Source: Kitasatospora herbaricolor
GTDB lineage: Bacteria; Actinomycetota; Actinomycetes; Streptomycetales; Streptomycetaceae
Assembly: GCF_030813695.1 (NCBI RefSeq)
Contig: NZ_JAUSVA010000002.1
Location: 4,278,001-4,342,000 of the forward strand
Reading direction: 5' to 3'
DNA length: 64,000 bases
Every line of letters starts with the position of its first letter. The first letter of the stretch is position 1. The notes beneath the pieces are model-generated. The model ran no database searches, had not been told where the DNA came from, and worked only from the letters and a program-made list of their open reading frames with translations. The translations under genes were made by a program, and so were the position numbers. Below, piece after piece: positions 24,912 to 34,639 of the stretch.

Positions 24912-25089
24912 CGGGTTCTCCCTCGGTGAAGGTGGTCGGGCGGACGGGTGCCGCCTGGTGCCGGGCGGCACGGAAGTGCCGACTGGCAGGCCGTGCCGGT
25001 CAGGCGGCCCGGGCGGAACGGGCGGGCGGTAAAGGCCGGGCGGAACGGGCGGGCCGGACGCGGGCGGGGTCGGGCACGGCCGGAGCCGG

Positions 25090-26058
25090 TCAGGCGGGCC
25101 GGAACCGCCGGCGGTACTCCACCGGGGGCACGGCCAGCGTCCGGACGAAGGCGCGCCTCATCCCCTCGGCGGTGCCGTAGCCGCAGGCCCGGGCGATCTC
25201 CTCGATCCCGCTCGCGCTGTCCTCCAGCCGGCGCCGGGCGGCCTCCAGCCGGACACCGTCCACGTACCGGCCCGGGCTGACCCCGACCTCGGCCTTGAAG
25301 ACCCGGGCGAACTGGCGCGGCGACAGCGCCGCCCGGGCGGCCAGCGCGTCCACCGAGAGGTCCCCGCCGGGGTGCTCGGCGATCCAGCGCTGGACCTCGC
25401 GCAGCGGGCTGCGCTGCGCGACCTGCGCGGCCAGCTGCACGCTGAACTGCGCCTGGCCGCCGGGGCGGCGCAGGAACATCACCAGGTGCCGGGCGACCAG
25501 CAGCGCCACGTCCCGGCCGTGGTCCTCCTCGACCAGGGCGAGCGCCAGGTCGATGCCCGCCGTCACCCCGGCCGAACTGGCGATGCGCCCGTCCCGGACG
25601 TGGATCGGCTCGGGATCGACCTCGGTGTCCGGGTACCGCCGGGCCAGCGTGTCGCAGTACGCCCAGTGGGTGGTCGCCCGCCGGCCGGCCAGCAGGCCGG
25701 CCTCCGCGAGCAGGAAGGCACCGGTGCAGACCGACACCACCCGCTCGGCCCCCGAGGCCAGTCGGGCGATCCGCCGCACCAGCGCCGGATCGGGGTCGGC
25801 GGTCCCGTCACCGCCCGGCACCAGCAGGGTGTGCGGCCGCTCGTCGGGGCCGGGGTCGAGGTCCAGGTCGAGGTCCGGCAACAGGCGCAGCCCGCTGCTG
25901 GTCCGGACCGTCCGGCCGGCGGGCCCCGCCGTCCGCACCCGGTAGCCCCCCGCCGGCCCGGCGGCGGCTCCGGCCCCGGCGAACACCTCCAGCGGGCCGG
26001 TCACGTCGAGGCTCTGCACGCCCTCGAAGAGGACGATCAGCACGGTGCGGGTCGTCAT
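25090..26058 (-). CDS. GlxA-family regulator (DJ-1 domain plus AraC HTH)
   Basis: The 322-residue protein joins a DJ-1-like domain (VLIVLFEGVQSLDVTGPLEV, LLVPGG, VSVCTGAFLLAEAGLLAGR) to a C-terminal AraC HTH pair (LSVDALAARAALSPRQFARV, IEEIARACGYGTAEGMRRAF). GlxA regulators respond to amines or nutrient signals in streptomycetes. It sits upstream of and in the same direction as the DJ-1 gene. ATG at 26,058; a longer frame upstream lacks a good start. Confidence 0.9.
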   Translation of the reverse strand: MTTRTVLIVLFEGVQSLDVTGPLEVFAGAGAAAGPAGGYRVRTAGPAGRTVRTSSGLRLLPDLDLDLDPGPDERPHTLLVPGGDGTADPDPALVRRIARLASGAERVVSVCTGAFLLAEAGLLAGRRATTHWAYCDTLARRYPDTEVDPEPIHVRDGRIASSAGVTAGIDLALALVEEDHGRDVALLVARHLVMFLRRPGGQAQFSVQLAAQVAQRSPLREVQRWIAEHPGGDLSVDALAARAALSPRQFARVFKAEVGVSPGRYVDGVRLEAARRRLEDSASGIEEIARACGYGTAEGMRRAFVRTLAVPPVEYRRRFRPA

Positions 26059-26193
26059 GCGCCCCAGCCTCGCAGCGGTCCGCGACGGCAGCAATGACGT
26101 GCTTCCCACCATTCCTGCCATCGCCTCCGAGAAGCCCCTGAAGCCCCCTGAAGCCCCTGGAAGCCCTGGCGGCCGGAGCGCGGGTGAGAACGC

Positions 26194-28962
26194 TCAGAGC
26201 AGATCGGCGAGTTCACCTCGGGAGGCGACACCCAGCTTCGGATACGCCTTGTACAGGTGGTGACCGACCGTGCGCGGGCTGAGGAACAGCTGGGCGGCGA
26301 TGTCCCGGTTGGACCGGCCCTGCGCGGCGAGGCGGACGATCTGGAGTTCCTGCGGGGTCAGCACCGCGAGCGGGCCGGCGGCGGGCCCGGCGGGGGCGGG
26401 CGTGCCGGTGGCGGTCAGCTCGGTGCGGGCCCGCTCCGCCCAGGGCCGGGCGCCGAGCAGGTCGAAGGCTTCGAGCGCGGCGCGCAGGTGCGGACGGGCG
26501 TCGGTTCGGCGGCGCTCGCGGCGCAGCCACTCGCCGTAGAGCAGAGCGGTGCGGCCCTGCTCGAAGGGGCGGCCGGAGTCGCGGTGCAGGTCCAGCGCGG
26601 CCAGGTAGCCGGACTCGGCGAGCTCGTCCGGGCCGAGCAGGGCCTGGCAGCGCAGTCGCAGGGCGTGCGCCCACGGCTGCCCGGTGGCGGCGGCCCAGCG
26701 GGCGAAGCGCTCGTACGGTTCGGCCGCCAGCTCGGGGGTGCCCAGCCGGACGGCGGCCTCGACCAGGTCGGGGACGGCGCGGGTGGCGCCGACGTGGTGG
26801 CGGTGGCGTCCGGTGGTCAGCGGCCCCAGCCGGTCGGCGGCGTCGGCGGCCCGGCCCTGGCCCAGGTCGAGCAGGGCGAGGGCCCACTGCGCCCACGGCT
26901 CGCCGGCGGGCGGCGCGCCGCCCGGCCCCGCTCCGGCAAGGGCGCGGCGGACCAGTGCGGCGCAGCTGTCGGCGTCCCCGCGAAGGGCCGCCAGGTAGGC
27001 CAGCAGCGAGGCGAGTTGGCTGACCCACTGACGCTGGCCGGTGTCCTCGGCGAGGGCGAGCGCCTCCGTCGCGGTGACCTCCGCGTCCCGGTGGCGCCCG
27101 TGGAAGAGTTCGGCCTCGGCGAGGAAGAACTGCACGGTGGGCAGCATGCCGACGGCGCCCTTGGCACGGGCCTCGGTGGCGAGCCCGGCGGCGAGCTCGT
27201 AGGTCTCGTCGTCCCGGCCGAGGATCAGGGTGGCGCCGCAGAGCTGGACCAGGTCGCTGGGGACGGCGCCGGCCCGGCGGGCCTCGGCGGCCGTCTCACG
27301 GGCCGACGGCAGGGGCGGCGCGGGGCGGCCGAGCAGCGGGAGGGTGCCGGCCAGCAGGTGGCGGACGAGCGGCGCGGCCGGCTCCCCCGCCGGCAGCCGC
27401 AGGGCCGCCAGCCGGTCGAGGACGGCGCCCACCGGTTCCTCGCCGACGTACCAGGCCGCATGGAAGGCCTGGAAGAGCATCCGGGCGGCGTGCGAGGCCT
27501 CGATGCCGGGGGTGCAGGCGTCCAGCAGCAGGCGGTAGGCGGTCGGGTGGTCGCCGCGCCAGAAGTGGGCGGTGGCCCGGACGTGCGCGATCATCGCGTG
27601 CGCGAAGGGGTCGTCGGTGCGGGCGCCGGCCCGCTCCGCCAGTGCCTCGGCGTGCTCCAACCGGCCTTCCTCGGTGGCGGCTTCGGCGGCCAGCACCAGC
27701 CGGCGGGTGGCACCGTCGCGGTCCGGGGTGAGCCGGGCGGCCCGCTCGTACGCGGCGGAGGCGGCGCCGTGCCCGCCGCGGGCCTCGGCGCGTTCGGCGG
27801 TCCGCTCCAGGGCGTCCGCGAGGGCCGCGTCGGGGGCGGTGGCGGCGAGCGCCAGGTGCCAGGTACGGCGGTCGCCGTCCTCCAGGGCCTCGCCCAGGGC
27901 CCGGTGCGCCGCCGACCGCTGCCGCAGCGGCGCGCGGTGGAGGATCGCGGCCCTGACCAGCGGATGCCGGAAGGCCAGCACGGCGGCACCCTCCGGGCCG
28001 GTGATCCGGACCAGGCCGGCCCGCTCGGCGGGGGCCAGCGCGTCGGGGCCGGCGCCGAGTGCGGCGGCGGCGCGCAGGACGGCCGCCAGGTCACCGGCCT
28101 CCTCGGCGGCGGCGACCAGCAGCAGCGTCTGGGTGGCGGCGGGCAGTCCGCTGACCCTTCCGTGGAAGGCGAGCCGGAGCCGGCTGGTGAGTGGCAGCCG
28201 GCCGGAGCCGGCGCTGCCGGCCGGTTCGGCGGCCAGCGCCGCGGGCAGCTCGGTCAGGGCCAGCGGGTTGCCCCGGGCCTCGGCCAGCACCCTGCGCCGG
28301 ACGTCCGGCGGTACGCGGCCGGCGCCGTCGGCGGGAACATCGTCGCCTGCGGCCGGCGCTCCGAACCCGGCCTGGGCAGACAGCAGTTCGGCGGCGGCCG
28401 GCTCGTCCAGTCCGGCGAGCCGCAGCTCCGGCAGGCCGGCCGCCGGGATGGCGCCCTCGTCGTCGCGGGCGGCCAGCAGCAGCACGATGCCCTCCGCCTG
28501 GAGTCGCCGGGCCGCCAGCAGCAGCGCCTCGGCGGAGGAGCCGTCCAGCCACTGGGCGTCGTCCACCAGGCACAACAGCGGCTTCTCGGAGGCGAGTTCG
28601 GCCAGCAGGCCGAGGGTGGCCAGGCCGGTGAGCAACCGGCCGCCGGCCGGCCCGGACTCCTCGGCGAGCCCGAAGGCACCCTCCAGCGCCCGGCGTTGCG
28701 GCCCGGGCAGGGCGGGCAGCCGGTCCAGCCCGGGCGCGAGCAGCAAGGTGAGCCCCGCGAAGGGGAGTTCGGCCTCGTACTCCACCCCGGTCGCCCGGAT
28801 CACCCGGAACTCCGGGCCGGCGGCCGCAGCGGCGTGCTCCAGCAGCGCCGTCTTGCCGATGCCCGGCTCGCCGCGGAGCACCAGCACCCCGCTGCGGCCG
28901 CCGCGCGCCTCGTCCAGCAGGCGGCCGATGGCGGCCTGCTCCGCACCCCTCCCGAACAGCAT
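26194..28962 (-). CDS. Large LuxR-family (LAL) ATP-binding regulator
   Basis: The 922-residue protein starts with an AAA-like ATPase: Walker A GEPGIGKT (31-38), Walker B CLVDDAQWLD at about 130-139. A long tetratricopeptide-like helical middle follows, then a C-terminal LuxR HTH (LTPQELQIVRLAAQGRSNRD and the RTVGHHLYKAYPKLGV helix). This is the LAL/MalT plan used for pathway-specific activation. No antibiotic cluster is next to it, so its target is not evident; the neighbouring plus-strand SnoaL/MFS genes are divergent and could be controlled. Confidence 0.92.
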   Translation of the reverse strand: MLFGRGAEQAAIGRLLDEARGGRSGVLVLRGEPGIGKTALLEHAAAAAGPEFRVIRATGVEYEAELPFAGLTLLLAPGLDRLPALPGPQRRALEGAFGLAEESGPAGGRLLTGLATLGLLAELASEKPLLCLVDDAQWLDGSSAEALLLAARRLQAEGIVLLLAARDDEGAIPAAGLPELRLAGLDEPAAAELLSAQAGFGAPAAGDDVPADGAGRVPPDVRRRVLAEARGNPLALTELPAALAAEPAGSAGSGRLPLTSRLRLAFHGRVSGLPAATQTLLLVAAAEEAGDLAAVLRAAAALGAGPDALAPAERAGLVRITGPEGAAVLAFRHPLVRAAILHRAPLRQRSAAHRALGEALEDGDRRTWHLALAATAPDAALADALERTAERAEARGGHGAASAAYERAARLTPDRDGATRRLVLAAEAATEEGRLEHAEALAERAGARTDDPFAHAMIAHVRATAHFWRGDHPTAYRLLLDACTPGIEASHAARMLFQAFHAAWYVGEEPVGAVLDRLAALRLPAGEPAAPLVRHLLAGTLPLLGRPAPPLPSARETAAEARRAGAVPSDLVQLCGATLILGRDDETYELAAGLATEARAKGAVGMLPTVQFFLAEAELFHGRHRDAEVTATEALALAEDTGQRQWVSQLASLLAYLAALRGDADSCAALVRRALAGAGPGGAPPAGEPWAQWALALLDLGQGRAADAADRLGPLTTGRHRHHVGATRAVPDLVEAAVRLGTPELAAEPYERFARWAAATGQPWAHALRLRCQALLGPDELAESGYLAALDLHRDSGRPFEQGRTALLYGEWLRRERRRTDARPHLRAALEAFDLLGARPWAERARTELTATGTPAPAGPAAGPLAVLTPQELQIVRLAAQGRSNRDIAAQLFLSPRTVGHHLYKAYPKLGVASRGELADLL

Positions 28963-29098
28963 GCCCCGACCCTACCGACCTCAACGCCGGTAGGCCCGGC
29001 CGCGATTACCGATGCGTGACCGATTCGGCCGGCGGGCGATCTCCGTACCTTTTCGACCAGCGGGAACGGCCCGCCACCGAGGACGAGGGAGCAGGACC

Positions 29099-29461
29099 AT
29101 GACGGATCTCCAGCAGCTGGCCGAGCGCTACATCGCCACCTGGAACGAGGCCGACGCCGACGCCCGCCGCAAGCTGGTGGGCGACCTGTGGAGCGAGGAC
29201 GGCGAGTACACCGACCCGCTGATGGCCGTCACCGGCCCGGACGCGATCTCGGAGGCGATCGGCGCGGCCCGGGCGCAGTTCCCGGGGCTGGTGTTCACCC
29301 TCGGCACGGTGGACGCGCACCACAACCTGGCCCGGTTCACCTGGGACCTGGGGCCGGCCGGGGCGCAGGCGCTGATCGTCGGCTTCGACGTCCTGGTGGC
29401 GGACGCCGAGGGCCGGGTCGCGTCGGTGCTGGGCTTTCTGGACCGCGTCCCCGGCGCGTGA
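29099..29461 (+). CDS. SnoaL-like/NTF2-fold small protein
   Basis: A 120-residue protein with AERYIATWNEADADARRKLV, LWSEDGEYTDP and GPDAISEAI, the typical opening of the SnoaL-like NTF2 fold, then a beta-rich end with RFTWDLG. Such proteins are cyclases, hydratases or binding modules. It is divergent from the LAL regulator and upstream of an MFS exporter. GGGAGCAGG precedes the ATG at 29,099. Substrate unknown. Confidence 0.82.
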   Translation: MTDLQQLAERYIATWNEADADARRKLVGDLWSEDGEYTDPLMAVTGPDAISEAIGAARAQFPGLVFTLGTVDAHHNLARFTWDLGPAGAQALIVGFDVLVADAEGRVASVLGFLDRVPGA

Positions 29462-29609
29462 TGCCCCGCTGGGGGACGCCCCCACGCGTCCCCCGGCCTC
29501 GTTCCCGCCCCCAGCCCCGCCCCCGACCCAGCCCCGACCCAGCCCCAGGACCCAGCCCCAGGCCGGGCCCGGGGCCCGTGAAGTGCCCGGCACCGAGGAG
29601 AGTCCCGCC

Positions 29610-31088
29610 ATGAGCAGCATCCTGCGCAGCACCCGGCCGGTCCCCCGGCCGCAGTCCCCGGCCACGGGAACGCCCCCCGCACCGGCCCGGGCCGGACGCC
29701 CCGCCCGGGGCCTGCTCCCGGTCGTCCTGACCGCGACCTTCATGACCGCGCTCGACTTCTTCATCGTCAACGTCGCCGTCCCCTCCGTCCAGGTCGACCT
29801 GCGGGCCGGGCCTTCCGCCGTGCAGTGGGTGATCGCCGGGTTCGGGCTGGCCCTGGCCGCCGGGCTGGTCACGGCCGGGCGGCTGGGCGACCGCTACGGG
29901 CGCCGCCGGGTGTTCGCCCTCGGGCTGGCGCTGTTCACCCTCGCCTCGGCCGGCTGCGGCCTCGCCCCGACCGCGGGCGCGCTGGTCGCCGCCCGGGTGC
30001 TGCAGGGGCTGGCCGCCGCGCTGACGGGCCCGCAGGTGCTGGCCGTCCTGCGGACGGCGTTCAGCGGTCCCGCGCTGGCCCGGGCGTTCGCGATGTACGG
30101 GCTGACACTGGGGGTCGGCGCGGTGTTCGGACAGCTGATCGGCGGCCTGCTGATCCGGGCGGACCTGTTCGGCCTGGACTGGCGGGCCTGCTTCCTGATC
30201 AACCTGCCGGTCGGCCTGGCCGCCCTGGTGCTGGTCCGCCGCTGCCTGCCCGAGTCCCGCGCGCCGCAGCGCCCCGGGCTGGACCCGGCCGGCGTCGTGC
30301 TCGTCACCCTCGCCCTCACCGCCCTGGTGCTGCCGCTGATCCAGGGCCGGGAGCAGGGCTGGCCGCTCTGGACCTGGCTCTGCCTGGGCGGCTCGGCCGT
30401 CCTGCTGGCCGCCTTCGGCGTGCACCAGCACCGGCACAGCGCCCACCCCCTGGTGGACACCCGGCTGTTCCGCGAGCGCGCCTTCTCCGCCGGGATCCTC
30501 GCCCAGCTGGCCTTCTGGCTCGGCCAGGCCTCCTTCTTCCTGGTGCTCGCCCTCTACCTGCAGCAGGGCCGCGGCCTGGACGCGCTGGGTGCCGGCCTGG
30601 TGTTCACCACGATCGGCGTGGCCTACCTGCTGACCTCGATCACCGCCGACCGGCTGGCCGCCCGGCTCGGCCGTCAGGTGGTGGCGGTGGGCGCCCTGCT
30701 GATGGCCGCCGGCCTGGGGCTGATCGGCCTGGCCGCCTACGGGGTGGGGACGACGGGCAGCGTCTGGTGGCTCGCCCCCGGCCTGTTCGTGGACGGCCTC
30801 GGGATGGGCATGGTGATCGCCCCGGTGACCACGATGGTGCTGACCAGGGTCGCCCCGGAGCTGGTCGGCTCGGCCTCCGGGGTGCTGGCGACCGTCCAGC
30901 AGGTCGGCGGGGCCCTCGGGATCGCGCTGATCGGCATCGTCTTCTACGGCGCCGACGGGTTCCCGCGGGGCTTCGAGTTGAGCGTGGCGGTGCTGGCGGT
31001 GCTGGAACTCGTGCTGGCGGCCCTGGTCCAGCTGCTGCCCCGCACCGGCCCGGCCCCCGCCGTTCCGGCACCGGCCCGGGGCGCCTGA
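29610..31088 (+). CDS. MFS drug:H+ antiporter, DHA2 (14-TMS) family
   Basis: The 492-residue protein has about 14 hydrophobic helices. Motif A appears as GRLGDRYGRRRVF and motif C-like LGVGAVFGQLIGG; the start TALDFFIVNVAVPSVQ is characteristic of EmrB/QacA-type exporters. GAGGAG lies before the ATG at 29,610. It probably exports a toxic compound and may be under the divergent LuxR regulator. It ends at a strong terminator. Confidence 0.92.
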   Translation: MSSILRSTRPVPRPQSPATGTPPAPARAGRPARGLLPVVLTATFMTALDFFIVNVAVPSVQVDLRAGPSAVQWVIAGFGLALAAGLVTAGRLGDRYGRRRVFALGLALFTLASAGCGLAPTAGALVAARVLQGLAAALTGPQVLAVLRTAFSGPALARAFAMYGLTLGVGAVFGQLIGGLLIRADLFGLDWRACFLINLPVGLAALVLVRRCLPESRAPQRPGLDPAGVVLVTLALTALVLPLIQGREQGWPLWTWLCLGGSAVLLAAFGVHQHRHSAHPLVDTRLFRERAFSAGILAQLAFWLGQASFFLVLALYLQQGRGLDALGAGLVFTTIGVAYLLTSITADRLAARLGRQVVAVGALLMAAGLGLIGLAAYGVGTTGSVWWLAPGLFVDGLGMGMVIAPVTTMVLTRVAPELVGSASGVLATVQQVGGALGIALIGIVFYGADGFPRGFELSVAVLAVLELVLAALVQLLPRTGPAPAVPAPARGA

Positions 31089-31107
31089 CCGGCCCGGCCC
31101 TTCCTGC

Positions 31108-31142
31108 CCGGAGGTCCCGGCGGCCCCTGCCGGGACCTCCGG
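31108..31142 (+). terminator. Terminator after the MFS gene
   Basis: CCGGAGGTCCCGGC pairs with GCCGGGACCTCCGG around a 7-base loop, 20 bp after the MFS stop. Confidence 0.75.
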
Positions 31143-31180
31143 CGTTCCGATCGCCTCCACCCATCGGGTTGGATGGGCGG

Positions 31181-33004
31181 ATGAGTGACGACAAGAGCGC
31201 GGTGCCGGTCTGGGAGCAGCGGTTCAGGGCGGCGCGGGTCTCCCTGCCGGACTGGGCCGAGGACGCCCCCGACCGGTCCCTGTACGTGTCGAACGCGACC
31301 GGCACGTACGAGGTGTACGCCTGGGACCGCGCCACCGGTGTCCACCGCCGGGTGACCGACCGGCCGAACGGCACCACCGACGCGGAGCTGTCCCCGGACG
31401 GTGAGTGGATCTGGTGGTTCGACGACAGCGACGGCGACGAGTTCGGTGTCTGGCGCCGCCAGCCGTTCGCCGGCGGCCCGGACGAGCCGGCCGTCCCCGG
31501 CCTCGACGCCTCCTGGTCGGCCGGCCTGGCCCTGGGGCGGGACGGCACCGTGGTGGTCGGGCGCTCCACCGACGAGGACGGCACCACCCTGCACCTGCGC
31601 CGGGCCGGCGCCGCGGAGCCGGAGGAGATCTACCGGCACGAGGAGTACGGCGGCATCGGCGACCTGTCCCACGACAGCACGCTGCTCGCCGTCGACCACA
31701 CCGAGCACGGCGACGCGATGCACTCCGCACTGCGGGTGCTCCGGCTGGCCGACGGCGCGACGGTCGCCGAGCTGGACGAGGTGACCGGCCGCGCCGAGCC
31801 GCGCGGGGTGGCCTGCCTGGGCTTCGCCCCGGCCGAGGGCGACTCCCGGATGCTGGTCGCCCACCAGCGCCGCGGCCGCTGGGAGCCGATGCTCTGGGAC
31901 GTCCTGACCGGCGCCGAGACCGAACTGGTGCTGCGCGACGAGGACGGGCGCGAGCTGCCCGGCGACATCTCCGCGCAGTGGCGGCCGGGCGCCCGGTCCC
32001 TGCTGGTGGAGCACGAGTTCGAGGCTCGCAGCGAGCTGTTCTCCTACGACCTGGAGCGGGGCCTGCTGACCCGGCTGGCCACCCCGCGCGGCACGGTCGG
32101 CGGGGCCACCGCCCGCCCGGACGGCTCGGTGGAGTTCCTCTGGTCCTCCGCCGCCGAGCCCTCGGCGGTCCGCTCCACCTCGGGTGGGGTGGTGCTGCGG
32201 GCGCCGGGCGAGGTTCCGCCCGGGTCGGTGCCGGTCGAGGACGTCTGGGTGGACGGGCCCGGCGGCCGGGTGCACGCGCTGGTCCAGCGCCCGGCGGGCG
32301 AGGGCCCCCACCCCACGGTCTTCGAGATCCACGGCGGTCCGACGCACCACGACAGCGACTCCTTCGCCGCCGGCCCCGCCGCCTGGCTGGACCACGGCTT
32401 CGCGGTCGTCCGGGTCAACTACCGGGGCTCCACCGGGTACGGGCAGGCCTGGACGGACGCGCTGCGCGAGCGGGTCGGGCTGATCGAGCTGGAGGACATC
32501 GGCGCGGTCCGCGCGTGGGCGGTGGCGAGCGGCCTCGCCGACCCGGCGCGGCTGGTGCTCTCCGGCGGATCCTGGGGCGGCTACCTGACCCTGCTCGGCC
32601 TCGGCGTGCAGCCCGAGGACTGGTCGCTGGGCCTGGCCGCCGTCCCCGTCGCGGACTACCTCACCGCGTACGGCGACGAGATGGAGGCGCTCAAGTCGCT
32701 GGACCGTACGCTCTTCGGCGGGACGCCGGAGGAGGTGCCGGAGCGCTGGGCGGCGTCCTCGCCGCTGACGTACGTGGAGCGGGTCCGGGTGCCGGTGTAC
32801 ATCAGCGCCGGGCTGAACGACCCGCGCTGCCCGATCCGGCAGATCGAGAACTACGTCGAGCGGCTGGAGCAGCTCGGCCGGCCGCACGAGGTGTACCGCT
32901 ACGATGCCGGCCACGGTTCGCTCGTGGTCGACGAGCGGATCAGGCAGCTGCGGCTGGAGATCGACTTCGCGCTGCGGCACCTGGACATGGGGGAGATCCG
33001 ATGA
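31181..33004 (+). CDS. S9-family serine peptidase (prolyl oligopeptidase-like)
   Basis: The 607-residue protein has a beta-propeller-like N-terminal region with repeated WRR/SPDGEWIWWFD-type blades and a C-terminal alpha/beta hydrolase: oxyanion region EIHGGP, nucleophile elbow GGSWGG with Ser464, and catalytic His578 in DAGHGSL, with Asp in ISAGLNDPRCP. It is probably a cytosolic acylaminoacyl- or dipeptidyl-peptidase; no signal peptide is seen. It overlaps the following lipoprotein gene by 4 bp. Confidence 0.92.
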   Translation: MSDDKSAVPVWEQRFRAARVSLPDWAEDAPDRSLYVSNATGTYEVYAWDRATGVHRRVTDRPNGTTDAELSPDGEWIWWFDDSDGDEFGVWRRQPFAGGPDEPAVPGLDASWSAGLALGRDGTVVVGRSTDEDGTTLHLRRAGAAEPEEIYRHEEYGGIGDLSHDSTLLAVDHTEHGDAMHSALRVLRLADGATVAELDEVTGRAEPRGVACLGFAPAEGDSRMLVAHQRRGRWEPMLWDVLTGAETELVLRDEDGRELPGDISAQWRPGARSLLVEHEFEARSELFSYDLERGLLTRLATPRGTVGGATARPDGSVEFLWSSAAEPSAVRSTSGGVVLRAPGEVPPGSVPVEDVWVDGPGGRVHALVQRPAGEGPHPTVFEIHGGPTHHDSDSFAAGPAAWLDHGFAVVRVNYRGSTGYGQAWTDALRERVGLIELEDIGAVRAWAVASGLADPARLVLSGGSWGGYLTLLGLGVQPEDWSLGLAAVPVADYLTAYGDEMEALKSLDRTLFGGTPEEVPERWAASSPLTYVERVRVPVYISAGLNDPRCPIRQIENYVERLEQLGRPHEVYRYDAGHGSLVVDERIRQLRLEIDFALRHLDMGEIR

Positions 33005-33636
33005 GAAACCGCACCGGGCCGGCGGCCGTGGTGATCGCCGTCGCGGCGCTGGCCCTGACCGGCTGCGCCGGCGAGGACGCGCAGGCCTGCCCGGACACCC
33101 GGCAGGTCTTCACCCCCTCGGCCACGCCGTCGGCCGGCCCGTCACCGAGCAGGACGCCGGCCGTCCCGACGGCCACCAGGGCGGCTTTCGGCGGCACGGG
33201 CTCGGTGCTCCCGGCGGAGTTCGGCAGCCGGCCGGCGGTCCCGGCCGGGCCCGGCGGGGCGGACGTGACGGTCGCGGACGTGACGGTGGTCGACGCGACG
33301 GTCGCGACCGGCGGTACGCGGGCGGCGGGCGTGACCTCCGTGGGCCTGTTCGCGAAGAGCTCGAAGAGCAGCGGCTCCAGGAGCAGCGGTTCGAAGAGCA
33401 GCAGCTCCAAGAGCAAGCGGAAGGTGCGCCACCACACCGACCACGACGACAACAACTCCTCGGGCAACAACGACAGCTGCGACGACCCGTACCCGACCGG
33501 CTCGCCGTCCCCGTCCTCGTCCCCCTCGGCCCCGCCGTCGCCCTCGTCGTCGGCGAGCGGCGCCGCCCGGGTTCCGACTCCGTCGGCGAAGCCGGTCCTG
33601 CCGTCCTCGGCGCCCTCGGTCAAGCCGTCCCGGTAG
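33001..33636 (+). CDS. Ser/Lys/Pro-rich lipoprotein
   Basis: The 211-residue protein has a short basic start, a hydrophobic stretch and lipobox LTGC with Cys22, so it should be lipid-anchored. The mature part is disordered: a Val/Thr/Asp region, a tandem Lys-Ser repeat (KSSKSSGSRSSGSKSS) and a tail of Pro-Ser repeats with an acidic patch DHDDNN. No domain is seen. It is translationally coupled to the S9 peptidase. Confidence 0.72.
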   Translation: MRNRTGPAAVVIAVAALALTGCAGEDAQACPDTRQVFTPSATPSAGPSPSRTPAVPTATRAAFGGTGSVLPAEFGSRPAVPAGPGGADVTVADVTVVDATVATGGTRAAGVTSVGLFAKSSKSSGSRSSGSKSSSSKSKRKVRHHTDHDDNNSSGNNDSCDDPYPTGSPSPSSSPSAPPSPSSSASGAARVPTPSAKPVLPSSAPSVKPSR

Positions 33637-33692
33637 CCCGGACGCTCCCTGCGGTCCCGCCGTCCCGGCTCCTCGCCGGCGCCGGCCGGACC

Positions 33693-34478
33693 TCAGTCCA
33701 GGACCGGGTCCAGTCCGAGGGCCCGGTCCTGCTCGGCCTCCGCCTCGCGGCGCACCAGGCGGAACCACATGAAGACGACGAAGCCGCCGAAGACGAACCA
33801 CTCCAGGGTGTAGCCGAGGTTCTGGAAGGCCCGCAGGCTCAGCCCGTCGCCGCCCTGCGGCTGCACGGTCGGCACCGCGGTCAGGCCGGCCGGCACGGTG
33901 TCCGCGGCCACCCAGCCGTCGTACCAGCCGTCGTACGGGAGCATGTTGAGCAGGGTGGCCCGGCTGATCGTGCCGAGCTGACCGGGCGGCAGGCCGCCCG
34001 CGACCGCGCCGTTGCTGCCGCTGCTCTCGCCCGCCTGCAGCCGCCCGGTGACGGTCACCTCGCCGGCCGGCGGCGCGGGCGCGGCGGCGGGCGCGCCGGG
34101 TGCCCAGCCCCGGACGACGGCGACGGTACGGCCGTCGGCGGTGCGCAGCGGGGTCAGTACGTAGTAACCCTGGCGGCCGTCCACCACGCGGTCCGGCACG
34201 AGCAGTTGGTGCTCGGCGTCGAAGCTGCCGGTGGCGCTGACGCTGCGGCCCACGGTGTCGGTGCCGACCTGCGGGGCGGCCTCGGTGAGTACGCCGCCGA
34301 GCGGCGTCGCCGCTCCGGCCGATGCGGCGGCCACGGTCGCGGTGGTGTCCCGGTGGGCGGAGACCCGGTCCTCGAACCGGCCGAGCTGCCAGGAGCCCAG
34401 CCAGAGGCAGACCGCGACGGCCACCAGGGCGAGGACGGTGCTGCTCAGCCAGCGCGGAGTCAGGAGGAACCGGTACAC
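33693..34478 (-). CDS. SURF1-family protein (cytochrome oxidase assembly)
   Basis: The 261-residue protein has a transmembrane helix at each end (LSSTVLALVAVAVCLWLGSW, then YTLEWFVFGGFVVFMWF) with SFDAEHQLLVPDR and GYYVLTPLRTADG between, the SURF1 signature. SURF1 helps assemble the aa3-type cytochrome c oxidase. GTG start at 34,478; GTG 34,487 is also in frame. Its neighbours are not respiratory genes, common for actinobacterial SURF1. Confidence 0.9.
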   Translation of the reverse strand: MYRFLLTPRWLSSTVLALVAVAVCLWLGSWQLGRFEDRVSAHRDTTATVAAASAGAATPLGGVLTEAAPQVGTDTVGRSVSATGSFDAEHQLLVPDRVVDGRQGYYVLTPLRTADGRTVAVVRGWAPGAPAAAPAPPAGEVTVTGRLQAGESSGSNGAVAGGLPPGQLGTISRATLLNMLPYDGWYDGWVAADTVPAGLTAVPTVQPQGGDGLSLRAFQNLGYTLEWFVFGGFVVFMWFRLVRREAEAEQDRALGLDPVLD

Positions 34479-34639
34479 ACCCCACACGGTAACCAGTGCC
34501 CCCGGGCCGCCGGACCGCTGGGGTGCGCCCTGCCCGCCCCGTGGCGGGCCGCGCGTCCGTCCCCGACCCGTCCCCGGTCGCCCTGCGGGTCGCCTCGCCG
34601 GGCCCGCCAGGAACCCGCCGTCCGCAGGCCGGCCGGTGC

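Noticed and set aside
24273..26058. DJ-1 gene as a truncated duplicate of the neighbouring GlxA regulator
   Set aside because: It is complete for stand-alone DJ-1/PfpI proteins and differs throughout, so it is not a recent broken copy.
29480..29580. Proline-coding CCCCGACCCAGC-type tandem repeats
   Set aside because: Non-coding low-complexity slippage between two genes; no structure beyond simple sequence.
29825..33004. Apparent 1,059-residue fusion of MFS and peptidase
   Set aside because: First half is an out-of-frame reading of the MFS gene; the peptidase starts at ATG 31,181 after a terminator.
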